Positions 26,421 through 34,926 of a stretch of 64,000 bases of DNA are shown here, in pieces. How positions within the stretch are numbered: the first letter of the stretch is position 1; each line of letters starts with the position of its first letter. Both the position numbers and the translations under genes were made by a program. Source of the stretch: Halopelagius inordinatus (lineage in GTDB: Archaea > Halobacteriota > Halobacteria > Halobacteriales > Haloferacaceae); contig NZ_FOOQ01000006.1 of assembly GCF_900113245.1 (NCBI RefSeq), positions 62,001 through 126,000 of the forward strand. Reading direction: 5' to 3'. Under the pieces are notes generated by a model that saw only the letters and a program-made list of their open reading frames with translations, was not told the DNA's origin and did no database searches.

Positions 26421-27521
26421 ATGAGCGTGGACCTGAAACACGTCGAGGACCAGGTCGTCGTGATAACCGGCGCGTCCTCCGGCATCGGTCTGACGACGGC
26501 GCGGATGGCCGCAGAACGGGGAGCGAAACTCGTGCTCGCCGCCCGGAGCGAAGACGCGTTGCGGGAGTTGACGGCGGAGATAACCGAAAACGGCGGGGAA
26601 GCCGAGTACGTCGTCGCCGACGTGAGCGACCGAGACGACGTCCGCAAAATCGCAGAGACGGCGCGGGAGTCGTTCGGCGGGTTCGACACGTGGGTCAACA
26701 ACGCGGGTGCGTTCATCTACGGAAGGCTCCAAGACGTCCCCGTCGAAGACATGCGCGACCTGTTCGAGACGAACTACTGGGGTGTCGTCTACGGGTCGTT
26801 GGAAGCCGCCGAGCATCTCAAACAGGACGGCGGCGCGATAATCAACGTCGGGAGCGTCGTCTCGGACCGCTCTCTCGTCTTGCAAGGCAGTTACTCTGCG
26901 TCGAAGCACGCGGTCAAGGGATTCACCGACGCCCTCCGCATGGAACTCCACGAAGAGGGTGCACCCGTCTCCGTCACGCTCGTCAAACCGAGCCCGATAG
27001 ACACGCCGTATCCGAGGCACGCGAAGAACCACATGGACGAGGCGGCGCGACTCCCGCCGCCCATCTACGCGCCCGACACGGTGGCGCGGGCGATTCTCTA
27101 CTGCGCCGAACACCCGAAACGCGACGTGTTCGTCGGGTCCGGCGGCAAGAGCCTGTCCGTACTCGGCTACTACGCGTCGGGTCTCGTGGACCGGATCATG
27201 GAGACGGTGTTCTTTCGCGCCCAACGCAAGGACAGTCCGTCGCTCCCCGACGCGGAGAACGTCATCGACGGACCGGTCGGAGAGTTAGAGGAACGAGGCG
27301 ACCACGAGGGATACGTCGCAGAGCGGAGCCTCTACACGGAGGCTTCGCTCCGGTCGGCGGTGCCCGGTGCGGCCCTCGCCGGACTCGGACTGACCGCCGC
27401 CGCGTTGTACGTCCGCGACAGACTGACGCGCCGTTCGGAGGAGTCGGGGCGCGGCCGACGCGAGGCGCGCGAGGGCGGCGACGACTCCGACGAGACTAGC
27501 TTCGGACTGCCGCGTCTCTGA
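26421..27521 (+). CDS. Short-chain dehydrogenase/reductase with C-terminal membrane tail
   Basis: 366 residues. The Rossmann motif TGASSGIG (14-21), the NNAG motif and the catalytic YSASK are all present, with a serine in NVGSVVSD; these define a classical SDR using NAD(P)H. The catalytic domain ends near residue 250, and the remaining 115 residues include a hydrophobic segment (AALAGLGLTAAALYV) followed by a basic stretch, suggesting a tail-anchored enzyme acting on a lipid-like substrate. The gene is transcribed away from the origin. Confidence 0.88.
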   Translation: MSVDLKHVEDQVVVITGASSGIGLTTARMAAERGAKLVLAARSEDALRELTAEITENGGEAEYVVADVSDRDDVRKIAETARESFGGFDTWVNNAGAFIYGRLQDVPVEDMRDLFETNYWGVVYGSLEAAEHLKQDGGAIINVGSVVSDRSLVLQGSYSASKHAVKGFTDALRMELHEEGAPVSVTLVKPSPIDTPYPRHAKNHMDEAARLPPPIYAPDTVARAILYCAEHPKRDVFVGSGGKSLSVLGYYASGLVDRIMETVFFRAQRKDSPSLPDAENVIDGPVGELEERGDHEGYVAERSLYTEASLRSAVPGAALAGLGLTAAALYVRDRLTRRSEESGRGRREAREGGDDSDETSFGLPRL

Positions 27522-27545
27522 GGCTCTCACTCCGTCTCTCTCGTC

Positions 27546-28403
27546 TCACGAGAGCCAACCGGGGATATCGACCCGTCGAAGCCCGTACTCGGTTCCCGCG
27601 ACCACGAGAATCACCGCGAGGAAGACGAACCACGCGCCGAAGTAGAAGGCGTGCGGGTCCTCGACGCCGGCGGTGAACTCGCTCCGTACGTCCGAGAGGA
27701 CGAAGAAGACGAGCGTGAGAGCCGGACCCACGATTCGACGGCGAACGAGCAGGTACACCGGTACTGCAGCGAGGAGCCACATCCCGGCAGTGCCGAACAG
27801 ATACAGCGCCGACGCACCGCCGCCGGAAACTGACACACCGAGTCGGGAGGCGAACCACGCCATGACTCCGGCGTGTAGCAGTCCGCAGCCCGTCGCAACG
27901 GCGGCGGCGCGCCTCCGCGACGCCGGTATCGGGAGCCATCGAGGCGGGTCGCGGACTGGCGGAAGCGCCTCCCACGCGGTCCGAACGGCGTACTCCACGA
28001 CGCCGAGAAGGAGGAATCCGACCGTCCACACCGACGCGTTGATCATGTACCGGACGACGTAGAGTCCGTTTTCGACCACGGTTATCCCGGTCGGCCCTTC
28101 GACGGAGGGTTCGAGTTCGGCGACGTCGCGGAAGGTGGGTCCCGGCGGCGTCAGTTCCATCCCGAGCACGTATCCGGTCGTCAAAAGCAGGGCGGCGAGT
28201 GGGGCGACGATTCGATGCCGCACCGCGAGTGCGACCGGAACCGCGGCCACGACGACGAGGCCGGTGTACCGCCACGCGGCGCCGACGGCCGTGTATCGAC
28301 CCGGACCGACCGAGTAGCCGAAATGCGTCGCGACGGCGAGAAGGGTCGCCGCGTGGACGATACCGACGAGAACGGAGAGGAGGACGGTACGGAGGGAGAG
28401 CAC
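27546..28403 (-). CDS. Multi-spanning membrane protein of unknown function
   Basis: About 285 residues from a GTG at 28403. That start is chosen because it opens a hydrophobic N-terminus and leaves a normal divergent promoter gap before the regulator gene at 28515; the longer reading frame would run through that gene. About eight membrane segments, arranged as two similar halves of four (VHAATLLAVATHFGYSVGPG near the start, LLHAGVMAWFASRLGVSVSG in the middle), which suggests internal duplication. The family is not recognised. Confidence 0.55.
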   Translation of the reverse strand: MLSLRTVLLSVLVGIVHAATLLAVATHFGYSVGPGRYTAVGAAWRYTGLVVVAAVPVALAVRHRIVAPLAALLLTTGYVLGMELTPPGPTFRDVAELEPSVEGPTGITVVENGLYVVRYMINASVWTVGFLLLGVVEYAVRTAWEALPPVRDPPRWLPIPASRRRAAAVATGCGLLHAGVMAWFASRLGVSVSGGGASALYLFGTAGMWLLAAVPVYLLVRRRIVGPALTLVFFVLSDVRSEFTAGVEDPHAFYFGAWFVFLAVILVVAGTEYGLRRVDIPGWLS

Positions 28404-28514
28404 GACTGCAAGCGAGTTCGCGGCGGACGCCCTTAGTTCCGACTTCGGTACCGGGTCCGAGCCTTCGGCATCGGGGTCCGAGCTATTTTCTCCGAGCGAA
28501 TCGTAGGGGAGCGT

Positions 28515-29318
28515 ATGCCTTCGGACGACGCAGCGCAGTTTCTCGCGGGGACGCCCGACAGACGGCGTCTGTTGGCGCGTCTCGCCCGAGAGTCGGCCGC
28601 GCCGGCGGCACTCGCCGACGAACTCGACCTCCCGAGACGGAGCGTGCAACGCCACCTCGGGAAGTTCGTCGACCGAGGCTGGGCCGAGTCGTCGGGCGGC
28701 ACCTACCGTCTCACCGTGACGGGCGAACTCGTCGTCGAGGAGCACGCGACGTATCTCGACGCCTTAGACCGCATCGGCGCGTTCGACCCCTTGTTCCGTC
28801 ACCTTCCCGACCGAACGCACGCGCCGGACCCGCGGTGGCTCGAAGACGCGACGCTCACGGCGGCGAGTCCGGAGAACCCGCAGGCGCCCGTCAGACAGTA
28901 CATCGACAGCGTTCGGACGTTCGATACGGAGCGCATCCGTATGCTCTCGCCCGTCCTCAGCCGACTGTTCCACGACGCGCACGCCGAACTCGCAGTCGCG
29001 GGCGTCCACACGGAACTTGTCCTCTCCGCGGCCACGATACGGCGGGCGCGGGAGTTGAACCCCGCCGAATTCGCGGTCGTCGTGAGCGTCGGCGTCCTCG
29101 ACCTCTACCGGCATCCCGAGGACCTCGGCTTCGGGCTGACGGTCGGCGACGACCGGGTACTGATGGGCGCGTACGACGACGAGGGGCAACTCAAAGCGTG
29201 CGTCGAGTCCGAACACCCCGAGTTCGTCCGGTGGGCCGGGGAGTTGTTCGAACGGTACCGGGACCGGTCGGACGCGGTGACTCCGTCTCTATCGCTTCCG
29301 TTCGACCTGCGGGACTGA
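28515..29318 (+). CDS. FilR1-like HTH transcriptional regulator
   Basis: 267 residues. Residues 1-80 are a winged helix (PDRRRLLARLARESAAPAAL, RRSVQRHLGKFVDRGWAE). The remainder has the FilR1-type ligand-binding layout, with HAELAVAGVHTELVLSAATI, a central beta strand VVVSVGVLDLY and GFGLTVGDDRVLMGAYDDEG near the end. Such regulators are common in haloarchaea; effectors are mostly unknown. It is divergent from the membrane protein gene, which is the simplest candidate target. Confidence 0.8.
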   Translation: MPSDDAAQFLAGTPDRRRLLARLARESAAPAALADELDLPRRSVQRHLGKFVDRGWAESSGGTYRLTVTGELVVEEHATYLDALDRIGAFDPLFRHLPDRTHAPDPRWLEDATLTAASPENPQAPVRQYIDSVRTFDTERIRMLSPVLSRLFHDAHAELAVAGVHTELVLSAATIRRARELNPAEFAVVVSVGVLDLYRHPEDLGFGLTVGDDRVLMGAYDDEGQLKACVESEHPEFVRWAGELFERYRDRSDAVTPSLSLPFDLRD

Positions 29319-29392
29319 GTTCGCGCGGCCGCTTTTCGGACCTCGTCCTGTCGTCGGGGCGGTCTGGGCCGTCCGCGAGACGGTCCCCGCGA

Positions 29393-30166
29393 CTACCCGT
29401 CGAGCGTCTCGGCCGAGTTATCGCGGGGTTCGTAGCCGAGAGCCTGCATCGTCTCGGTAATCGAGTGAAACCGGTCGTCGTTCCGCGACACCGCGTTGAC
29501 CGTCACCGGACTCTCCAGAAGGTCGGCGAGCGCTGCCTTTCGGTGAACGTCCCGGCAGTCGTGCGGGCTGAGCCACGTCGCACGCGCGAACCGCGCGTTC
29601 CCCGGTTTCACGTCCTCGCCGGTGTTCTCTTCGAGGCGGTCTTCGCTCATGTACCACCCGATACGGAGGTTGACGACTTCGATGCCGTGCCGGGAGGCGT
29701 AAAAATCAGTCAGCCCTTCGCAGGCGACCTTACTCACGCCGTAGAACGAGTCCGGGCGCGTCGGCGCGTCGCCTCGGACGGGTCGCGTGTCGCTCAGCGT
29801 CATGCTCTCTGGGTCGTTCTCGTCGGCGGCGTTGTAGGTCCCGACCGCGTGATTCGAACTCGCAAACACCAGTCGGCCGATTCCGTTTTCGACCATCGCG
29901 TCGAGGACGTTTTTCGTCCCCTCGATGTTCGTCTCGGAGACGGTCTCCCACTCCGAATCCGGCGACGACGCCCCCGCGAGGTGAATCACGACGTCGGCGT
30001 CGTCGATTTTGGCTGCGACGTCGTCCGGGTCGGTCACGTCTACGAGTTCGCTGTCTACTCCGTCGGTCTCCGAGTGAGTGAACGGAACGACGTCGTGGTC
30101 GTCGAAGGCCCCGAGGACTTCTCGGCCCACGCTGCCACCCGCGCCCGTGAGTGCGATGCGTGCCAT
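29393..30166 (-). CDS. NAD-dependent epimerase/dehydratase family enzyme, Azf-like
   Basis: 257 residues from the ATG at 30166. Extended-SDR features: TGAGGSVG nucleotide loop, IHLAG, FASSNHAVG and the catalytic YGVSK. Length and the sequence around SSNHAVGTY and GWYMSE resemble uronate dehydrogenases and the haloarchaeal NAD-dependent glucose-6-phosphate dehydrogenase Azf, so oxidation of a sugar phosphate or uronate is likely. It follows a disulfide reductase gene in the same direction with a 95-base gap and may supply it with reducing power. The precise substrate is not decided by sequence. Confidence 0.72.
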   Translation of the reverse strand: MARIALTGAGGSVGREVLGAFDDHDVVPFTHSETDGVDSELVDVTDPDDVAAKIDDADVVIHLAGASSPDSEWETVSETNIEGTKNVLDAMVENGIGRLVFASSNHAVGTYNAADENDPESMTLSDTRPVRGDAPTRPDSFYGVSKVACEGLTDFYASRHGIEVVNLRIGWYMSEDRLEENTGEDVKPGNARFARATWLSPHDCRDVHRKAALADLLESPVTVNAVSRNDDRFHSITETMQALGYEPRDNSAETLDG

Positions 30167-30261
30167 CTCTCGTCTACGACGAGAGAGCAGACTCGAAAAA
30201 CCGTTGTGGCCTCCGCAGCGGTTCTCTCGTGAACGACCCGGAGAACGGGGCGTTCGGAGCC

Positions 30262-31662
30262 TCAGATTCCGGACGCGGACGGACCGGCGACTCGGCGGAA
30301 CGCGGCCTGAACCACCTCCGACAGCGCCGGGTGGACGTGGATGGTCTCGGCGAGAGTCGTCGCGTCCGCCCCTGCGGCGACGGCGGTGCTGACTTCGTGA
30401 ATCAGCACAGACGCCTCCGGGCCGACGACGTGGACACCCAGTATCTCTCCGTCCTCGGCAACGATTGCCTTCGCGAACCCGCCCTTGTCGTCGAGTGCGC
30501 CTCCGAGTGCGTGGTCGTCGTAGGCGAACGTTCCGACTTCGTACTCGGTATCGTCGGCTATCTCGTCTTCCGTCTTTCCCAGGCTTCCCACCTCCGGCGA
30601 CCCGAATATCGCGTGGGCCATCCCCGGATACGACACCGCTCTTTCGTTGCCTCGGACCGCGTTCTCGACGGCGTACTCGGCCTCCTTGTCGCCGGAGTGT
30701 TTGAACATGTAGTTGCCGGCGATGTCGCCGATAGCCCAGACCCCCTCCGCCGTGGTCCGCAGGTACTCGTCCGTCTTCACGAACCCCTTCTCGTCGGTTT
30801 CGATGCCGGCGGTCGAGACGTTCCATCGGTCCGCGTTCGGCTTTCGTCCGGTCGCGACGAGGAGTTGGTCGCCCCTGACGGCTATCTCGTCGCCTTCCTC
30901 CGATTCGGCCGTGACGCGCTTTTCCCCGTCGTCGTCGGCTATCTCGGTCACGCTGTACCCCAGACGGAGGTCGTGTTCCTCCCGGTACGCGTCGGTGACC
31001 TGTCGGGAGATATCCGCGTCTTCGCGGTCGACGAGCGTTTCGCCGCGGCCGACGACGGTCACGTCCGAGCCCATCTGCGAGAAGAAGTGGCTCATCTCGA
31101 CGGCGATGTATCCGCCGCCGACCACCACCAGTCGGTCGGGGAGTCCGTCGATATCTCCCGTCAGCACCTCGGCGCTGGTGAGGAAATCGACCCGGTCGGT
31201 TCCGTCGATGGAGTCGGGGACCGTCGGTCGGGACCCGCCCGCGAGGACGATACGGTCCGCGGAAATCCGCTCGTCGGTGCCGTCGTCACCCCTCACATCG
31301 ACTGTGCGTTCGTCGACGAAGCGCCCCTCGGAGCGATACCACGTGAGGCGGTCGTTCTCGCGGGCGCGTTCGGCCTTCGACTCCGCTTTCTCGGCCATCG
31401 TCTCCGCGACGCCGGATACGACGTCCGAGAACGCCACGTCGTCTATCGAGGCGTCGACGCCGAACCGGTCGGCGTGTCTGACGGTCTCTGCGACGTTCGC
31501 GCTGTGAATCAGTCGCTTCGACGGGTTACACCCGCGGTTGAGACAGGTCCCGCCGAGTCTTCCCCGTTCGACCAACGCGACGCGCAGTCCCTCTCGCGTC
31601 GCTTCCGACGCGACGATGTTTCCGGTTCCCCCGCCCAGAACGATCAGATCGTACTCCTCCAT
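30262..31662 (-). CDS. Class I pyridine nucleotide-disulfide oxidoreductase
   Basis: 466 residues from the ATG at 31662. FAD-binding GGGTGN, the redox-active disulfide CLNRGCNPSK, NAD(P)-binding VVGGGYIAVE, the second FAD motif VWAIGDIAG and the C-terminal HPALSE base are all intact, so it is a working disulfide reductase. Candidate roles are dihydrolipoyl dehydrogenase, mycothione-reductase-like or the haloarchaeal bis-gamma-glutamylcystine reductase. No 2-oxoacid dehydrogenase genes are near, which argues mildly for the low-molecular-weight thiol role. Confidence 0.82.
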   Translation of the reverse strand: MEEYDLIVLGGGTGNIVASEATREGLRVALVERGRLGGTCLNRGCNPSKRLIHSANVAETVRHADRFGVDASIDDVAFSDVVSGVAETMAEKAESKAERARENDRLTWYRSEGRFVDERTVDVRGDDGTDERISADRIVLAGGSRPTVPDSIDGTDRVDFLTSAEVLTGDIDGLPDRLVVVGGGYIAVEMSHFFSQMGSDVTVVGRGETLVDREDADISRQVTDAYREEHDLRLGYSVTEIADDDGEKRVTAESEEGDEIAVRGDQLLVATGRKPNADRWNVSTAGIETDEKGFVKTDEYLRTTAEGVWAIGDIAGNYMFKHSGDKEAEYAVENAVRGNERAVSYPGMAHAIFGSPEVGSLGKTEDEIADDTEYEVGTFAYDDHALGGALDDKGGFAKAIVAEDGEILGVHVVGPEASVLIHEVSTAVAAGADATTLAETIHVHPALSEVVQAAFRRVAGPSASGI

Positions 31663-31844
31663 AGTATTCGGTGTGGATACCCTCCACCGCCACTTCTGCA
31701 TTTGGGCGGTCCGTCCGAGGGAGAAACGCGCGTCTCGGCGACCGCGAGTCGGTCCGCGCCGCGGACGCGACGCGGCGACTGTGTCACTCGCCGTCAGATG
31801 TGACCGGCGGTGACGTAATACCCGTTCGCGCCCTATCGACGCCT

Positions 31845-32777
31845 ATGAACGTCCTCGTCGTCGGCGGATCCGGATTCGTCGGAACCGAACTCTGCGCCGA
31901 ACTGGTCGAACGCGGACACGCCGTCACCGTCCTCTCTCGGTCCCCGGAACTCGACGTCGAAGGCGACGTCCGGACCGTGAGCGGTGACGTGACCGACTAC
32001 GACTCCGTGGAACCCGCGTTCGAGGGTCAGGACGCCGTCGTGAACCTCGTCGCCCTCTCGCCGTTGTTCAAACCCGACGGCGGCGACGAGATGCACGACA
32101 GGGTCCACCGCGGCGGCACCGAGAACGTCGTCGCCGCGGCGGAGGCACATGGCGTCGAGAGAGTCGTCCAGATGAGCGCACTCGGTGCCGACGCCGACGG
32201 TCCGACCGCCTACATCCGCGCGAAAGGCGACGCCGAACGGGCGGTCAGAGAGTCGTCGCTGGAGTGGGTCATCGTCCGCCCGTCGGTCGTGTTCGGCGAG
32301 GGCGGCGAGTTCGTCTCCTTCACGAAGATGCTCACGACGCCGTACGTGACCGGACTCCCCGGCGGCGGGGAGACGCGGTTCCAACCGATATGGGTCGGTG
32401 ACCTCGCTCCGATGCTCGCGGACTGCGTCGAACGCGACGAACACGCCGGGCAGACGTACGAACTCGGGGGGCCGGAGGTTCTCACCCTCGCCGACGTCGC
32501 GAAACTCGTCTACCGCGCCGAGGGGAAGTCGCTTCGCGTCCTCCCGATTCCGATGTCGATGGCCCGTCTCGGTCTGACCGTCGGCGGGGCGGTTCCGAAG
32601 TTCCCGATGGGAGCCGACCAGTACCGGTCGCTCCAGTTCGACAACACGGTCACCGAGAACGACGTTCGCGCGTTCGGCGTCGACCCGACCGACCTCCGAA
32701 CGCTCTCTGAGTATCTCGGCATCGGAGACGAGGTATCCGAGTCAGGACCCTCTCGGTCCGTCGAGAGCGCAGCGTAG
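31845..32777 (+). CDS. NAD(P)-binding complex I NDUFA9-like protein
   Basis: 310 residues from the ATG at 31845. Atypical SDR with GGSGFVG nucleotide loop, AVVNLVAL, and RVVQMSALGAD in place of a catalytic YxxxK, as in NDUFA9-like and NmrA-like members that bind rather than turn over NAD(P)H. WVIVRPSVVFGEGGEF and YELGGPEVLT are typical of the group. Its stop abuts the ATG of the next gene with no gap, so the two are co-translated. Confidence 0.82.
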   Translation: MNVLVVGGSGFVGTELCAELVERGHAVTVLSRSPELDVEGDVRTVSGDVTDYDSVEPAFEGQDAVVNLVALSPLFKPDGGDEMHDRVHRGGTENVVAAAEAHGVERVVQMSALGADADGPTAYIRAKGDAERAVRESSLEWVIVRPSVVFGEGGEFVSFTKMLTTPYVTGLPGGGETRFQPIWVGDLAPMLADCVERDEHAGQTYELGGPEVLTLADVAKLVYRAEGKSLRVLPIPMSMARLGLTVGGAVPKFPMGADQYRSLQFDNTVTENDVRAFGVDPTDLRTLSEYLGIGDEVSESGPSRSVESAA

Positions 32778-33233
32778 ATGGTCGCGACGCCGTCGCTTCG
32801 GGCCGTCGCCCGCGGGGCCGCCGGACTCGCCGGTGCGACCGGCGCGGCCGGGTTCCTCCACCTGATGGGCGCGTTCGGTCCGGTCACCTGTTGGACCGGG
32901 CGGTCCCAGACCGGCGACGGCGAGGTGACCGTCACGCGCGGTTGCTCGGCGGGTATCGACTATCTGTTCGGAAGCGGCGGAAACGCCCCGGTGTTGTTCT
33001 TCTGGGCGGTCGTTCTGCTCGTCGTCGTCGCTCTCGGCACCGCCGCGGTGTGGACGGGTCGTCGCCGGGCCGCGTGGGTGACCGTCGTCGTCGGCGTCGT
33101 CGTCTCCATCATCGGGGTGATGAGCATCGGGTGGTACTTCGTGCTCCCGACGCTCTGTCTCTCGGCCGCCGCGACGGCCCTCTCGGTCGACGCCCGCCGA
33201 AGCGGCGACGGCGGCGGCGAGGCGACGACCTGA
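32778..33233 (+). CDS. Small four-helix membrane protein
   Basis: 151 residues, starting on the base after the upstream stop. Predicted membrane segments lie near 8-30, 72-90, 98-118 and 118-138, with two cysteines (TCWTG, RGCSAG) in the first outer loop that could pair. The C-terminus is a short charged tail. Family unknown; coupling to the NDUFA9-like gene suggests a shared membrane-associated role. Confidence 0.65.
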   Translation: MVATPSLRAVARGAAGLAGATGAAGFLHLMGAFGPVTCWTGRSQTGDGEVTVTRGCSAGIDYLFGSGGNAPVLFFWAVVLLVVVALGTAAVWTGRRRAAWVTVVVGVVVSIIGVMSIGWYFVLPTLCLSAAATALSVDARRSGDGGGEATT

Positions 33234-33343
33234 GCGGCCGGAACCGGTCGCAGAGACGGACGACCGCCGCCGGTTCGTCGTCGCCGACCGTCTGCGAACC
33301 GAAGATGACGGAGTTTATGTCGGTGCTGACCCGACGCCCGACC

Positions 33344-33817
33344 ATGGCTATCGAACCGGGCGACCGCGTCACAATCGAGTACGTGGGTCGCTTCGAGGAC
33401 GGCAGCGTCTTCGACACGTCGGACTACGAAGTCGCAGAGGAGTCGGGTCTGTTGGGTGCGCGAGGCGAGGACCGTACCGACTACGCGCCGCTTTCGTTCA
33501 CCGTCGGGGACGGGACGGTCATCGAGGGCTTGGCGGAGGGTCTCGTCGGATTGGACGCCGGAGCGGAGACCACCGTCTCCGTCCCGCCCGAGAAGGCCTA
33601 CGGCGAGTTCGACGCCGACCGAGTTCGGACGTACGACGCGGAGTCGTTCGAGGGGATGGTCGGCCAGTCGCCCGAGGTCGGACTGCACGTCCACGCCGAG
33701 AACGGACTCCACGGCGACGTGACCGCCGTCCGCGACGACGCCGTCGAAGTCGATTTCAACCACGAACTCGCGGGGAAGACGCTCGTCTTCGACGTGGAAA
33801 TCGTCGAGGTTCGGTGA
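33344..33817 (+). CDS. FKBP-type peptidyl-prolyl isomerase (SlyD-like)
   Basis: 157 residues from the ATG at 33344. Split FKBP domain (GDRVTIEYVGRFEDGSVFD; FTVGDGTVIEGLAEGLVGLDAG; FNHELAGKTLVFDVEIVEV) with the SlyD-type insert-in-flap domain between about residues 80 and 125. Acts as a cytoplasmic folding catalyst and chaperone. The upstream in-frame extension is a shadow. It follows the small membrane protein by 110 bases. Confidence 0.88.
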   Translation: MAIEPGDRVTIEYVGRFEDGSVFDTSDYEVAEESGLLGARGEDRTDYAPLSFTVGDGTVIEGLAEGLVGLDAGAETTVSVPPEKAYGEFDADRVRTYDAESFEGMVGQSPEVGLHVHAENGLHGDVTAVRDDAVEVDFNHELAGKTLVFDVEIVEVR

Positions 33818-33835
33818 CCGAAAGGGCAACCGAAT

Positions 33836-33849
33836 TATATAATTATATA
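33836..33849. promoter_or_regulatory. 14-base AT-only palindrome upstream of the CPBP-like gene
   Basis: TATATAATTATATA is a perfect palindrome 44 bases before the ATG at 33893, with a further GATAAATAC box at 33863-33871. It may be a strong TATA region or an operator. Confidence 0.5.
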
Positions 33850-33892
33850 CTATCGGGAAAACTGATAAATACTCCGGCCGTCTGCTCGGACC

Positions 33893-34810
33893 ATGGCTCT
33901 CCGAAGCGGTCGTTCCTCCCTCCTCCACCCGATTGCGGCGGAGTTCGCCCTCGTCACCGCCGCGTTGGTCGGATTCGTGCTGTGGCGACGCGTCGTGACG
34001 GCGTCTCTGTCGGCGGCGTTCGGCACACCCCCTGCACCGGGCGGACTCTTACTGTACGGGTTGGGATACGGCGGCCTCCTCGTCGCGGGACTCGCGGCGT
34101 TCGCCGGGGCGTACGCCGCCGTCCGCGACATCCCCCTCGGACTATCGTTCCCATCGCGTGCCGACCGGAGAGTGGTCGGAGCGACTGTCGCGGTCCCCCT
34201 CGTCCTCGTCGGAGTCACCAAACTCGTCGGGGTTCTCACGGACGTTCCCTACGGCTCTTTGACCAAGAGTTCCTACGCCGTCGACGCGCCGTTAGCCCCG
34301 GTCTTGCTCGTCGCCGGTCTGGGTCTCCTCGTCGGCGTCCCCGTCCTCGTGGTGGTCGGTCAGGTAGTCGTGCAAGGAAGCTTCGAACGGGCCGTCGGAC
34401 GCAGTCAAGCCGTCGTCTGGACGACGCTCGTGACCGGGTTCGCGATGACGAGTTCCGACGGACTGACGACGGCTCCCGGAACCGGGAAACTCGTCGGGAT
34501 CGCACTGTTCTCGTTGGCACTCGCCGTCGCCCTGTACGCGGCCGGACACGTCGCGCGTGCCGGACTTCGATATCTGGCGTACGCGCCCGTTCTGCTGTTC
34601 GTGGCACTCGTCGTCGCCTCGGGCGTCGCAGAAATCGACTCCGTTGCCGAGACTCTGTTCGCGGCGACGCATCTCGCGGTACTCGGTATCGCCGCCCACG
34701 CGTACGAACGAACCGACTCGCTCCTGCCGCCGGCACTCGCGTACGCCTCCCTGTCTCTGGCAAACGGGTTCGTCGTCTTCGCCTTCGAGGCCGGTCTGCG
34801 GTCGTGGTGA
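33893..34810 (+). CDS. CPBP-like membrane protein, catalytic motifs degenerate
   Basis: 305 residues, about eight membrane segments. The C-terminal pattern YERTDSLLPPALAYASLSLANG follows the CPBP (Rce1/CAAX protease-like) YxRTxSLxxPxxxHxxxN layout, but the histidine is gone, and the expected EExxxR glutamates are replaced (VVVQGSFERA). It is therefore probably an inactive relative, perhaps a binding or regulatory protein. An unrelated polytopic protein is the alternative. Confidence 0.5.
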   Translation: MALRSGRSSLLHPIAAEFALVTAALVGFVLWRRVVTASLSAAFGTPPAPGGLLLYGLGYGGLLVAGLAAFAGAYAAVRDIPLGLSFPSRADRRVVGATVAVPLVLVGVTKLVGVLTDVPYGSLTKSSYAVDAPLAPVLLVAGLGLLVGVPVLVVVGQVVVQGSFERAVGRSQAVVWTTLVTGFAMTSSDGLTTAPGTGKLVGIALFSLALAVALYAAGHVARAGLRYLAYAPVLLFVALVVASGVAEIDSVAETLFAATHLAVLGIAAHAYERTDSLLPPALAYASLSLANGFVVFAFEAGLRSW

Positions 34811-34926
34811 CGGTCGGACGAATCTAGACGTCGAGAAGACAGACGAGATAGGGTAGTGCGAGGACGCCCCCCGACCGGAGCAGTATCGGCGTCCGTCGCG
34901 GGTCTCCGCTTTCCGTTCGGCGCGCT

